Shown piece by piece: positions 45,601 through 53,132 of a stretch of DNA of 64,000 bases (positions within the stretch are counted from its first letter, which is position 1; each line of letters starts with the position of its first letter). Under the pieces are notes generated by a model. It saw only the letters and a list, made by a program, of their open reading frames with translations, was not told where the DNA came from and did no database searches. The position numbers and the translations under genes were made by a program. Location: positions 62,001-126,000 of the forward strand of contig NZ_JBICTU010000025.1 of assembly GCF_043197795.1 (NCBI RefSeq), written 5' to 3'. This stretch comes from Sphaerisporangium sp040649355 (lineage in GTDB: Bacteria; Actinomycetota; Actinomycetes; Streptosporangiales; Streptosporangiaceae).

Positions 45601-45957
45601 ACCCCATGTCTCGGGTGACGGGTGGCCCGCGCTGTGGCGGGGCTCGGCGGCGGCGCCGTACGGGCGCGCGTAGGGGTGGCGCCCGGCCGAGGACTGCCTC
45701 GGAGGCTCCGCGGACGGGTCCTCAGGGGTGGAGGAACCCTCGTCGGGGGTGGGCGCCCCGAAGGGAGGCAGAGCCCACGGTGAGTCCAGGGGGAGGCTCC
45801 GGGAGCGGGTGTCCGAGGGGTCGGGCGGGGTGTGGTGCAGGGTCGGAGGTGGCATGTGGGCCTGGTGGGACCCGTTGGGGCGTGACGTGCTTCCGTGGTC
45901 GGCGCCGTCGCCGGCCGACCACCATGACGAGCGCGGGTCGTGGGGGCCCGAGGCCAC
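42664..45957 (-). CDS. Membrane-anchored BNR/Asp-box beta-propeller protein
   Basis: About 1,097 residues. The GTG at 45957 is chosen because GGAGG lies 8 nt upstream. A 330-residue cytoplasmic N-terminus is Pro/Ser/Thr/Arg-rich with short repeats (YGRDVPYGGD...). One membrane helix follows (TPIFVVVVLLATAGLGLVIVNWV, about 335-358), then an exported region of at least six BNR/Asp-box repeats (S-x-D-G-x-x-W, as in SPDGGKSWELG, STDGRSWTAV, SPDGQSWSRV, SRDGLNWTAR, SEDGRDWQRH), giving a large sialidase-like propeller without sialidase catalytic residues. A surface-binding or sensing role is inferred. Confidence 0.83.
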   Translation of the reverse strand: MASGPHDPRSSWWSAGDGADHGSTSRPNGSHQAHMPPPTLHHTPPDPSDTRSRSLPLDSPWALPPFGAPTPDEGSSTPEDPSAEPPRQSSAGRHPYARPYGAAAEPRHSAGHPSPETWGEAPPGWVPEAPPEDPGEPPWPPRRLVNRPDKLVASGPPRKPPRTSTATPPRTPPRTEEQTPSRTEEQASSPTPQETPPRAPSRAHTPPAPEWDRQGIRVEPSIPAEPEEAPEPESGSSPEPDVLYGRDVPYGGDGPYGRDVPTEPADPYGGDVPTEERIGRPPAGRPARPSRPDILVASGPARPRGGGRGRHHRDQAAPRPPRQPRPARRGLGRGLMTPIFVVVVLLATAGLGLVIVNWVNSPTTSGLRLAAGDGGSGDQAFVAPPGISGNGSSQVLNAVTSVGSTVVAVGSDTTSPVPRPLFLVSPDGGKSWELGRVTGPAGYQPAGSAGRVAGGAGRWLAAGTEAPGSAGASARGMWTSTDGRSWTAVDPSRLSVFWNGDRITDLARTAGGFVAVGSTTQKDGGYGPVAWVSPDGQSWSRVDTGQIGATDKVRAIRAVVAKGDAVVALADPGKGDTTSVILRSPDGGRTWLRTAAALPGVRPEPGALAVAAKGFLLVPTLQKSNAGEVRVYCSDLGDEWRQCGVIGGLGREATGVRGLATSAAGVAAVAESGWERYGVFTSGDGKNWNESTELGQIPGTLRGLAITDAGTLVAAGDQRAGGLDNLPVLMTAAKGKAAAPVPLAEISGLTRSARETTALVAAGNSFVAVGSVKGDAGIWTSATGQNWKAVTSPALGGAGRQALNDVAHGPQGWLAVGSTTADSAFVRPLLATSTDGRSWRPAPESPALGSSGRYAVVPRVVAAGPKGYVLAGDDSGPDGVVAALWFSADLRRYSRSAPQSLPAGGADVRIEDVVATADGFLAVGGSGTSGRTSGVVWVSRDGLNWTARKRVIPEGARSASLRRVLLRDHDVVAVGSATNDKGVDQPFAAVSSDDGVTWQYSWLPADAPATVLDMTTSDSGLVAVGSYGPPATGDSAVWTSEDGRDWQRHTLTGDGMTGDGAQWLGAIAVIDDRVVALGRSTTYTSDHLTLWRTSFSR

Positions 45958-46229
45958 GCTCAGCACCTCCTCGTAGGCAGCCTAACCCAGTCTGAAGGCC
46001 GTGATTCGGGACCGTTCCACCGAACTCCAGCTCATCCATTGCATCGACAGCAGATCACCTGCGATCGTACCGATACCCAACCCATGCCCAGTGATCACAT
46101 ATCTGGGTGGGGTGATGGTCGCTCTCGCCCTCGCCGCCAGCGCGCACCTCCCTGGGACCGACTGCCGGCCCGCACATCTTCCAGGGCAACATGCCGAGGC
46201 CCCTTCTGGCGAGACCTCTCTAGTCAGAT

Positions 46230-47420
46230 TTATCTAGAGACCGTCTGAATTGCCCGCCTCTGGGCGATTATCGCGACCACAATGACGAAGAAACCCAACT
46301 GCACGACGGTTCCCGAGAGCGCCTGCCACGGCACCGCGCCTTGCTTCAGGGCATCGCCGAGCTCGCCGGAGGCGGCGGCCGGCAGGAAGCTCACCACGTT
46401 GTTGATCACGTGCAGCGCGATCGGCGCCTCCAGGCCGCCCGTGCGGACGGCGAGCCATCCCATGAGGGCGCCGAAGCTGAAGACGTCGATGATGCCCCAG
46501 TCGGTGTAGGCGTGCAGGGAGGTGAACGCCGCGGCGCCCAGCAGGATGCCAGGCCAGGGGGTCCTGAAGTACGCGCCGAACGCCTGGAGCACCCATCCGC
46601 GGAAGATGTACTCCTCCGTCGCCGCCTGGAACGGCACCAGCAGCAGGATGACCACCAGGCCGGGCAGGAACCTGTCCCATCCGACCCAGCCGAAGAGGTT
46701 CCCGAGGCTCTCCCCCGTCACGGCGTACGTCGCGACCATGGCCGCCTGGCCCAGGATGAGCGCCACCAGGGCCACCCCGAGACAGATCAGCAGCCATCGC
46801 CAGCGCACCCGTCCAAGGACGGAGGAGAGGGTGCCCGGCGGGCGGCGCTGAACCACCCACGCGGTGGCGAACACGACCGGCAGGACCGCCGCGATCGACA
46901 GCAGCAGCACCGCCAGCTCGAACACCGGGTTCCCGAACAGCCGGTCATCCTGCAAGATCACCGGGATGTCCGCGAGCCCCGCGACGACCACGCCGATGAA
47001 GATCACGAAGAGGCCGATGCCCACGAACCCCGAAGCGATGAGGGCCGTCCCGACGATCGGACGCCACCAGCGGTGCAGAGACGTACGCGCCAGGTGGTCG
47101 TACCGCGTGCCGGGCGGAGACGGCACGATCCACGGCCCCGGCGCCTGCGGCGGATGCCAGGCATGGGGCCCCGGATAGTACGGATGCGTCGCCGGCGGAT
47201 ACCCGAATCCCGATGATCCGGGCTGTGGCTGGTGCGCCTGCGGCGGATGCCCGAATCCAGAGGGACCCGGCTCCGGCTGTGGCTGGTGCGCCTGCGGCGT
47301 TCGTCCGAATCCGGAAGGACCCGGGTCTGGCTGAGGGGCCTGCGGCGGATGCCCGAATCCCATAGACCCCGGCTCCGGCTGTGGCTGGTGTGCCTGCGAC
47401 GGATCGTGCATACCCGCCAT
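46230..47420 (-). CDS. CPBP-family intramembrane metalloprotease
   Basis: 396 residues from an ATG at 47420 (a second ATG lies 9 nt in). The first 110 residues are a repeated Pro/Gln/Gly-rich tail built on GFGHPPQAHQPQPEPGPS-like units, followed by about eight hydrophobic segments. The CAAX/CPBP motifs are present: EEYIFRGW (about 270), SLHAYTD (about 300) and HVINN (about 338). Such glutamic metalloproteases cut within membranes, for example in prenyl-protein or bacteriocin-immunity functions. A short inverted repeat (TCTCTAG...CTAGAGA) surrounds the stop. Confidence 0.87.
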   Translation of the reverse strand: MAGMHDPSQAHQPQPEPGSMGFGHPPQAPQPDPGPSGFGRTPQAHQPQPEPGPSGFGHPPQAHQPQPGSSGFGYPPATHPYYPGPHAWHPPQAPGPWIVPSPPGTRYDHLARTSLHRWWRPIVGTALIASGFVGIGLFVIFIGVVVAGLADIPVILQDDRLFGNPVFELAVLLLSIAAVLPVVFATAWVVQRRPPGTLSSVLGRVRWRWLLICLGVALVALILGQAAMVATYAVTGESLGNLFGWVGWDRFLPGLVVILLLVPFQAATEEYIFRGWVLQAFGAYFRTPWPGILLGAAAFTSLHAYTDWGIIDVFSFGALMGWLAVRTGGLEAPIALHVINNVVSFLPAAASGELGDALKQGAVPWQALSGTVVQLGFFVIVVAIIAQRRAIQTVSR

Positions 47421-47539
47421 TCTCCTCACCGGGCAGGGACGTCCCACGGCTGGATGCCGCTGTACGCCTTCCTCCATCCACCCTTCCAGGCTCAGCACCT
47501 GTCCTGGCGCAGAGCGGGAAACGGCCTGGCTCTGCTCGG

Positions 47540-48478
47540 TCAGGCGGGCGGGGAGAAGGTCTTCGTGCGAGTGAGCCCGGCCGCCCGTCCCTTGGCGGCG
47601 ACGACCAGCGCCATCTTGCGTGAGGCCTCGTCGATCATCTCGTCGCCGAGCATCACCGCGCCCCGCCTCTCGACCGTCGTGGCATGCTCGTAGGCGTCCA
47701 GGATCAGCTCGGCGTGGTCGTAGTCCTCCTGCCTCGGCGAGAACACCTCGTTGGCCGCCTCGATCTGCGTCGGGTGGAGCACCCACTTGCCGTCGAAGCC
47801 GAGCGCCGCCGCCCTGCGCGCGACCTTGGCGAACCCGTCGACATCCTTGATCTGCAGGTACGGCCCGTCGATCGCCTGAAGGCCGTACGTCCTGGCGGCC
47901 ATGAGGATCCGCATGAGGACATAGTGGTACGCGTCCCCCTCGGTGTACCCGGGGGGTTGCTGCCCGACTACCAGCGTCCTCATGTTGATCGAGGCCATGA
48001 AGTCGGCCGGCCCGAACACCAGCGCCTCCAGCCGTGGCGACGCGGCGGCGATGGCGTCGACGTTGACCAGGCCCCGGGCGTTCTCGATCTGCGCCTCGAT
48101 GCCGATGCGTCCCACCGGCAGCCCGTTCGCCTTCTCGATCTGGGTGAGCAGCAGGTCGAGCCAGGCAACCTGGACCGCGTCCTCCACCTTGGGCAGTGTG
48201 AGGAAGTCGAGCGCGTCCCCGGCTCCCTCGACGACCTCGATCACGTCGCGGTACGTCCACGCGGTCGACAGGTCGTTCACCCGTACGCCCCGGATCTTGC
48301 CCGTCCAGTCGCCGGTGCGCAGCGCCGCGACGATGTTCTTCCTGGCCTGCTCCTTGGCCTGCGGGGCGACCGAGTCCTCCAGGTCGAGGAAGACCTCGTC
48401 GGCGGGGAGCCCCTGCGCCTTGTCGAGGAAACGAGGATTGCTGCCGGGGACCGCGAGACAGGAACGACGGGAGCGCAT
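47540..48478 (-). CDS. HpcH/HpaI aldolase/citrate lyase-family CoA ester lyase
   Basis: 312 residues from an ATG at 48478. The CitE-like barrel motifs are present: RSCLAVPGSNPRFLDKA, DEVFLDLEDSVAP (metal-binding Glu/Asp), RVNDLSTAWTYRDV, LDFLTLPKVEDA, GIEAQIENARGLVNVDAIA and GPADFMASI. The family cleaves or forms malyl-, citramalyl- or methylmalyl-CoA. The RVND and ENA motifs resemble malyl-CoA lyase (Mcl) members, but the substrate is not fixed. It is divergent from bioY. Confidence 0.9.
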   Translation of the reverse strand: MRSRRSCLAVPGSNPRFLDKAQGLPADEVFLDLEDSVAPQAKEQARKNIVAALRTGDWTGKIRGVRVNDLSTAWTYRDVIEVVEGAGDALDFLTLPKVEDAVQVAWLDLLLTQIEKANGLPVGRIGIEAQIENARGLVNVDAIAAASPRLEALVFGPADFMASINMRTLVVGQQPPGYTEGDAYHYVLMRILMAARTYGLQAIDGPYLQIKDVDGFAKVARRAAALGFDGKWVLHPTQIEAANEVFSPRQEDYDHAELILDAYEHATTVERRGAVMLGDEMIDEASRKMALVVAAKGRAAGLTRTKTFSPPA

Positions 48479-48635
48479 ACGCCCACGGTAGTGGCCCGGC
48501 CCGCCGCCACAGGCTGTGGGAGCGTCACAAAGGCCACCCCCTGTTCTTGGCACGGATCAAGTAGGGATATACCAACCCCTGTCCCGACAATGGACCTCAA
48601 GCCCCGGTAAAGGGGATTTCAATGGGGAGATGGCC

Positions 48636-49202
48636 ATGACTGACGCATCCATAGCGGTTCGGCCCGCCGTACTGTCCGACCTCATTCCTGGAAAGCTCGT
48701 CCGCGACGTCGCGCTGGTCGTGGGCGCGGCGGGTCTGACCGGACTGGCCGCGCAGGTGAGCATCCCGCTCCCCGGCACGCCTGTGCCGTTCACGCTGCAA
48801 ACCTTCGCCGTCCTGCTCGCCGGTGCCGCGCTCGGCCTGCCGAGGGCCTTCCTCGGAATGGCGCTCTACCTCGCGATCGGACAGCTCGGCGTGCCGTGGT
48901 TCGCGTCGTCGGGCGGCAACGCCACCCTCGGGTACGTCGTCGGCTTCGTCCTCGCCGCCTCGGTCGTGGGGGCGCTCGCGAGCAGGGGCGGCGACCGTAC
49001 CCCGCTGCGCACCATCGCGACGATGGCCCTCGGCACCCTGCTCATCTACGCCATCGGCCTGCCGTGGCTGATGGTGGCGACGGGCCTCGACCTGCCGGCC
49101 GCCCTGTCCGCGGGTGTCGTGCCGTTCCTCATCGGGGACGGCCTCAAGGTGCTGGCCGCCGCCGGCCTGCTCCCCGCCGCCTGGAAACTCGCCGGCCGCT
49201 GA
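48636..49202 (+). CDS. bioY: BioY biotin transporter (ECF S-component)
   Basis: 188 residues. The ATG at 48636 is preferred because GGGGAG lies 6 nt upstream; a closer ATG overlaps it. The BioY core is clear: VSIPLPGTPVPFTLQTFAVLLAGAALGLPRAFLGMALYLAIGQLGVPWF and LGYVVGFVLAA, with six hydrophobic segments. BioY binds biotin and works alone or with the ECF module (BioM/BioN), which is not in this window. No BirA-type operator was recognised upstream. Confidence 0.93.
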   Translation: MTDASIAVRPAVLSDLIPGKLVRDVALVVGAAGLTGLAAQVSIPLPGTPVPFTLQTFAVLLAGAALGLPRAFLGMALYLAIGQLGVPWFASSGGNATLGYVVGFVLAASVVGALASRGGDRTPLRTIATMALGTLLIYAIGLPWLMVATGLDLPAALSAGVVPFLIGDGLKVLAAAGLLPAAWKLAGR

Positions 49203-49208
49203 GCCACG

Positions 49209-49269
49209 TCACCCTGGGCGCCCCGGCGACTCACCCTGGGCGCCCCGGCGAATCCGGCCGGGGCGCCCA
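49209..49269 (+). terminator. bioY terminator preceded by a 21-bp direct repeat
   Basis: The arms at 49237-49249 (TGGGCGCCCCGGC) and 49257-49269 are perfectly complementary across 7 nt. The 5' arm is part of a 21-bp unit also present at 49209-49229 and repeated at 49231-49251, so the terminator arm has been duplicated. Confidence 0.82.
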
Positions 49270-49431
49270 TGCGCGTGCCCACCGACCGGACCATCTGGTG
49301 GCGACCGCCCCTGATCTACGGTGCCGACCGTCTCGGGGCGCCGGTTGAGGTCCGGCATCACTCCCAGGGCTTCGGTTGACCTGGATACGATGGCTCTCGG
49401 GCGCACGGTTGAACGGCGTCGAGGGAGGACC

Positions 49432-49668
49432 ATGCCGCGGCTGTCCGCTGAGGAATGGCGGGATCTGTTCACCCGTGTCGAACGCGATGCCTTCCACCTC
49501 GAACTCCGCGACTCCTATGACGCGGCCGGCGAGCACACCAGGTTCGGCCGGTGGCTGGGCGGCGAGCATGAAAGCTACGAGCAAGTCTCCGCGTGGTTCG
49601 CCGGCTGGACGGACCTGGTGCGCGCTCCCGTCCGGGTCCTAAGAAGGCATGGTCGGCGCACCACGTGA
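49432..49668 (+). CDS. Truncated DUF6879-like protein
   Basis: 78 residues. The ATG at 49432 has GGGAGG 4 nt upstream. RDLFTRVERDAFHLELRDSYDAAGEHTRFGRWLGG resembles the N-terminal part of DUF6879 proteins, which are normally about 170-200 residues. The frame then ends in a basic tail (RAPVRVLRRHGRRTT) where the conserved SDYLR part should follow. I read it as a 3'-truncated or decayed gene at the edge of the accessory stretch. Confidence 0.6.
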   Translation: MPRLSAEEWRDLFTRVERDAFHLELRDSYDAAGEHTRFGRWLGGEHESYEQVSAWFAGWTDLVRAPVRVLRRHGRRTT

Positions 49669-49701
49669 TCGCCGACCGAGACTCGCGGCGAACCTTCCCG
49701 A

Positions 49702-49845
49702 TCAAGCTCGAAGAACCGATATCTCGCCAAATGCGACCGGGTATAGAGCATTAACTCGCTCCTCGACGGCCGCCAGAAACTGGTCGATGTCCAGAACTCC
49801 AGCTCCGAAGGATGCAACAATATCCTCGAGGATTTGCTCACTCAT
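49702..49845 (-). CDS. Small gene (47 residues) downstream of the TA-like pair
   Basis: An ATG at 49845 with AAGGAG 9 nt upstream opens a 48-codon frame to a TGA at 49702. The protein begins MSEQILEDIVASFGAGVLDI, is acidic and amphipathic (one helix-turn-helix-sized unit) and ends GEISVLRA. The strong ribosome site and the 52-bp spacing from the toxin-like gene argue for translation. It could be a third component of the toxin-antitoxin operon or an unrelated small peptide. No homologue is recognised. Confidence 0.62.
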   Translation of the reverse strand: MSEQILEDIVASFGAGVLDIDQFLAAVEERVNALYPVAFGEISVLRA

Positions 49846-49897
49846 GGCGCATCACTCCTTAGTTCCCCCAGCCCAACCGGAAACTTGAGCCGCTCGG

Positions 49898-50290
49898 CTA
49901 GTGGCTGCTATAATTGATGGTCAGAATTGCCACCACCCTATGCGCATCGCCGCCAGGTGTCGCCTTATAGCTATCCGAAAATTGATAGTCGATGCGGCCG
50001 GCACCACTTATTTCGTAATGCACAGTTCTAGACCAACCCTCACCCTGCGGTCTGCCAGCCTTACCGCGCAAAAAGCATGTTGAGGCAATCGGGTCTGGCT
50101 CTCCTGGCGTCTTACTTACATGATCCCAGAACTGCTGGGCGGCCTTAATTCCTATATTGGCTACCAACTGATTCCAGTGGCCAAGAAATTTGCGATGAAC
50201 CAAAACGCGATAGGCGGGGCGCGTATCTGGCTTCCCGCCAGGCCGTCTGGCGGGAGTGAAGGGCTTGTAGGCGCTGCTACTCCCCGTCAT
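49898..50290 (-). CDS. RelE/ParE-like toxin candidate
   Basis: 130 residues. After a basic Pro/Lys N-terminus (KPFTPARRPGGKPDTRPAYRV), the core reads LVHRKFLGHWNQLVANIGIKAAQQFWDHVSKTPG, FLRGKAGRP, GWSRTVHYEISGAGRIDYQFSD and HRVVAILTINYSSH. The strand-helix-sheet order and the basic KxxRP and Y/H residues resemble RelE/ParE mRNA interferase or gyrase-toxin folds. It follows the putative antitoxin by 3 bp. Codon use is less GC-rich than in the flanks. The fold assignment is by pattern, not by search. Confidence 0.6.
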   Translation of the reverse strand: MTGSSSAYKPFTPARRPGGKPDTRPAYRVLVHRKFLGHWNQLVANIGIKAAQQFWDHVSKTPGEPDPIASTCFLRGKAGRPQGEGWSRTVHYEISGAGRIDYQFSDSYKATPGGDAHRVVAILTINYSSH

Positions 50291-50293
50291 CCG

Positions 50294-50782
50294 CTAGCCA
50301 GCCTCTGAACTGTTGAGAAGCTCTGGCTCCTCAGCAGCGACGTATTCATCGGAACGATGTGTACCCAGCAGAACGGAACGTCGAAGCGGGTCCGATAGCT
50401 GGCGTGCTGTTGCCTTCCATGCGCGGACGCACTCATCCAAGACCACTGTGTCCTCATCGGCTCTCGCCGCGACGATGGCGTCTTGAAGTTCAGATACGAA
50501 CTCCTCGACATCCTCTCGATCAAGCGATCGCAGCCAGGCCAGTTCGCCCAGATCAGAAGTGCTCGGGACGCCTGTGGATCTACGCAACAGGGTGCTGAGC
50601 TTGACGTACGCCTCGCCCCACTTGGCGATCGCTTCGAGCAGGTCCAGTGTGCGCTCAGGCAACATCACCAGGCTCGTCCCATCGGTAGCACGCAGGCGCG
50701 CTCGATCACGGCGGGCCTCGTTCAGGAACTCAACCCGCTTGGCACCCGCCAGATCGGTTGCTTGGTAGATGGTGTCACTCAT
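50294..50782 (-). CDS. Antitoxin-like protein upstream of the toxin candidate
   Basis: 162 residues. The N-terminal part (MSDTIYQATDLAGAKRVEFLNEARRDRARLRATDGTSLVMLP) resembles the Phd/YefM type of antitoxin (one short DNA-binding/dimerisation unit). The rest is helical and acidic, with SLDREDVEEFVSELQDAIVAARADEDTVVLDE. Its stop lies 3 bp before the toxin candidate, the usual order for type II systems. It is divergent from the TPR-like gene. Confidence 0.6.
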   Translation of the reverse strand: MSDTIYQATDLAGAKRVEFLNEARRDRARLRATDGTSLVMLPERTLDLLEAIAKWGEAYVKLSTLLRRSTGVPSTSDLGELAWLRSLDREDVEEFVSELQDAIVAARADEDTVVLDECVRAWKATARQLSDPLRRSVLLGTHRSDEYVAAEEPELLNSSEAG

Positions 50783-50895
50783 GATCTACTCGCTCCAGGC
50801 CTACCATGTTCATACCCATGATACTACCCATGATTCTGCTAGAATGGCACCCTCACAGCTGGCAGCGAAGGGTAAAACTTAGGAGGTGTCTCGAG

Positions 50896-52233
50896 GTGCA
50901 GGGCGAACGCCCCTTCGATGCGCACGAGATCTACCTCTCTGACCAGGCCAGAGAGACAGCCGGTCGTCGGACGATCAGTCCTGTCGTGACCTTGCGCGGA
51001 ATGCTGGAAGGAGGCCGGGCCTTCAAGGATGAGAGGTCCGCAGCCAGGGTGGAGGCCTTCAGTACCGCGGCCAGCGAGCTCACTCGGCGCGGCCTGGATA
51101 CAACCGCCCTGGTTCGCCACGGGATGTTCCAGCAAGTCCTCGGAGCCCTGATCGCCAACCTCACCGCTGCGCGACTGGCACCTCACTGGCATGTCGAGCC
51201 ATTCGCCGGCTTCGAGAACTTCGATCATGAAGCATGGGCGAAGGTCTTGCACCTGCCAGCCAAGATTCCCGTCATCGATGCGGGAAGTCCACGCGCAGCC
51301 TCAAAGGCTTTCGCCAATTTGATAATTCCTACGATTCCTCGCATCATGTCGTGGATCTCTGTCGCGTCACTCCAGGACATGGTATGTCTTACTCCGCCGG
51401 GGAGCATTCGCGGTCTTCCACAGGAAGATTTATCTCAGTTTCTTGCTCTGCAGGTACCTTATCGGTGGATGGTCGACTATTTTTCACACACGTTTCTCCA
51501 CGAGTGGGAAACCGAGTCACTTCATCTGACACATCGATGGATGAAGGGTCTTGAGGTGCCGCCATGCTCGCCCGAGCTTATGGAAGATAGGAAAATCGAT
51601 CCCGAACTGCTAGCGTTTGAGATCGCGGATCGTGTCACCGCTGACGAGGGCCGCAAATCCCCTGTTTCGACGTCGACGAGCATGACTGTTCGGCCGCTCA
51701 CAGCGTTGTCGACTCCCCCCGAGGAGACTACCGCTCTTGTCATGGTGAGCCTCGCGATGGAAATGACTCGCCATGCGAAGCATCTTCTGTCTGAAGGACG
51801 GCTGCGGGAGGCAGCAGCAGTATTTGAGTTTGGCGTTCAGGGTGCTCCCGAAAGTGCCGATCTGCACAACAATTGGGGCTTCTGCCTCATCCCCCTAGAG
51901 CCTAGCAAAGCGCTAAACCTCCTAATAAGAGCCGAAGAGTTGGGATTCTACAACGAGGCCCTTACCATCTATAACCAGATGTGTTGCCTTTTTTCCTTAG
52001 GGCGACACAAGGCCGCTCTTTCTTTGGCGGCAGGCAAATGGGAGCAAATTAGATCCGCCCCATCGCTCCACGCCACAATTTGGAAATTGGAGGGCTCAGG
52101 CTGGGTGCTTAAGGAAACCGAGAACTTGGGCCAAGACCTCGTTGAGCTCGCAATATCAGTCGCTACCAGCAACGGTTGGCACGGGGAATTGGAGATCTGG
52201 AGCGTTCGCAGACGCGACCTCAGCGCATCTTAA
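50896..52233 (+). CDS. TPR-like protein of unknown function
   Basis: About 445 residues. The GTG at 50896 is chosen because AGGAGG lies 9 nt upstream; the frame is open to 50806. The first 270 residues contain EIYLSDQARETAG, RHGMFQQVLGALIANLTAARLAPHWHVEPF and WMVDYFSHTFLHEWETESLHLTHRWM, with no domain I recognise. From about 290 to 400, paired helices (AKHLLSEGRLREAAAVFEFGVQGAPESADLHNNWGFCLI, ALNLLIRAEELGFYNEALTIYNQM) have tetratricopeptide spacing. GC at third positions is lower than in the neighbours. It may be a sensor or scaffold of the divergent TA-like operon. Confidence 0.65.
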   Translation: MQGERPFDAHEIYLSDQARETAGRRTISPVVTLRGMLEGGRAFKDERSAARVEAFSTAASELTRRGLDTTALVRHGMFQQVLGALIANLTAARLAPHWHVEPFAGFENFDHEAWAKVLHLPAKIPVIDAGSPRAASKAFANLIIPTIPRIMSWISVASLQDMVCLTPPGSIRGLPQEDLSQFLALQVPYRWMVDYFSHTFLHEWETESLHLTHRWMKGLEVPPCSPELMEDRKIDPELLAFEIADRVTADEGRKSPVSTSTSMTVRPLTALSTPPEETTALVMVSLAMEMTRHAKHLLSEGRLREAAAVFEFGVQGAPESADLHNNWGFCLIPLEPSKALNLLIRAEELGFYNEALTIYNQMCCLFSLGRHKAALSLAAGKWEQIRSAPSLHATIWKLEGSGWVLKETENLGQDLVELAISVATSNGWHGELEIWSVRRRDLSAS

Positions 52234-52443
52234 GAACGCTAGACCCAGACCACTGCGACGTGAGCCTAATGGTAATTCGATGTTGGCGCTTCGCTCGAGT
52301 GCCTCCCCCAGCACCCCTTCCAACCCGTTCGGGTGGCGTTCATGCCCGCACGTCCGCACACCGCTCCTCCGTCGCACTATCTGATCGGCCGCGGGGAGCG
52401 ATTAGTGATCGTCCGAGAGTGGCCCTGAGAGTTCGTGCCCTCC

Positions 52444-52462
52444 CGTCACCCGATTGACGGGT
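52444..52462 (+). terminator. Small hairpin past the TPR-like gene
   Basis: TCACCCG and CGGGTGA form a 7-bp stem with a 5-nt loop about 210 bp after the stop of the TPR-like gene. Confidence 0.3.
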
Positions 52463-52631
52463 GATCCGTGTGCTGCCCACCCACATACGGCCCCTCACCA
52501 GCATGGCGGGCAGGAAGGCGCTGCCCCTCCGGGATCCCTTCGCACCCCGCCGCCGGCCCGCCCTTGCCCAAACGCGTGACGACCTGGCCAACCCGTCCAA
52601 CCAGGCCCTCCTGCACGCCACTCCCACGCCC

Positions 52632-53069
52632 CCTCGCCGCCAGGCAGCCCAATTCTTGGGTGGGCAGCAACCGGATCACCACCCAACCGCTGGACGGGCG
52701 GGCGAAAATCCAGACCCATCAACCACAGCCCGGCTCGGTGCCCGAGACATGGCTGGTCTGCACCTCCGACAGGCCGGGAGCTCCCTGTGATCCCTGGGCG
52801 CCGGTGGCTCCCTGTGGGCCTGTGGGGCCGGCCGGCCCGGACTGGTTCCAGGTGATCTCCTGCTCAAGGTCCCCGCACACGCCTTCGCTGGTGGGACTCG
52901 GCGTGGGCTTCGCCGTGCCGACCGACTGCGGCGCTGTCGACTGCGGCAGTGCCCCCTGGGATTCTGATCGCCGCTGGTGAAGGACACACCCCCCGCCCCC
53001 GCCTCCAGGCAGGTGAATTCCCGGGTGGGCAACGCCCGGGCCACCACCCAGCCGCTGGACGGGCGGGCC
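52632..53069. repeat. Pair of diverged direct repeats (about 70 bp) bracketing a gene relic
   Basis: Copies at about 52632-52702 and 53001-53069 share GGGTGGGCA, CACCACCCA, CCGCTGGACGGGCGGG and CCAGGCAG in the same order and orientation, with scattered mismatches. They bracket a collagen-like fragment. They resemble a dispersed repeat or the scars of an inserted unit. The stretch 52234-53132 contains no intact gene. Confidence 0.6.
52719..52946 (-). pseudogene. Collagen-like protein fragment
   Basis: On the minus strand, about 75 codons read ...GVCGDLEQEITWNQ then SGPAGPTGPQGATGAQGSQGAPG (about eight Gly-X-Y triplets) and end at a TAG/TGA after ...TEPGCG. The Cys...ITWNQ-GPxGPx junction is typical of secreted actinomycete collagen-like proteins, which are much longer. 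No signal peptide or C-terminal domain remains, so it is a fragment. Confidence 0.5.
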
Positions 53070-53132
53070 GGAACCACCTCGCCCGATCCCTCCAGGTACC
53101 CGATGAGACACGGGCGTCGTAGATTGCTGGGT

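Noticed and set aside
47421..48260. N-terminal extension of the CPBP protease frame through the CitE-like gene
   Set aside because: The extension is an antisense-free shadow of the same-strand CitE frame and has no membrane or protease features; a good start exists at 47420.
49575..49841. 88-codon minus-strand frame over the truncated DUF6879 gene
   Set aside because: Overlaps the better-supported 47-codon gene in another frame, and its product is Ser/Arg-rich without a ribosome site.
52468..52980. 170-codon plus-strand frame across the direct repeats
   Set aside because: Translation of repeat and relic DNA; low-complexity Pro/Cys/Trp-rich, lacking a ribosome site, and antisense to the collagen-like fragment.
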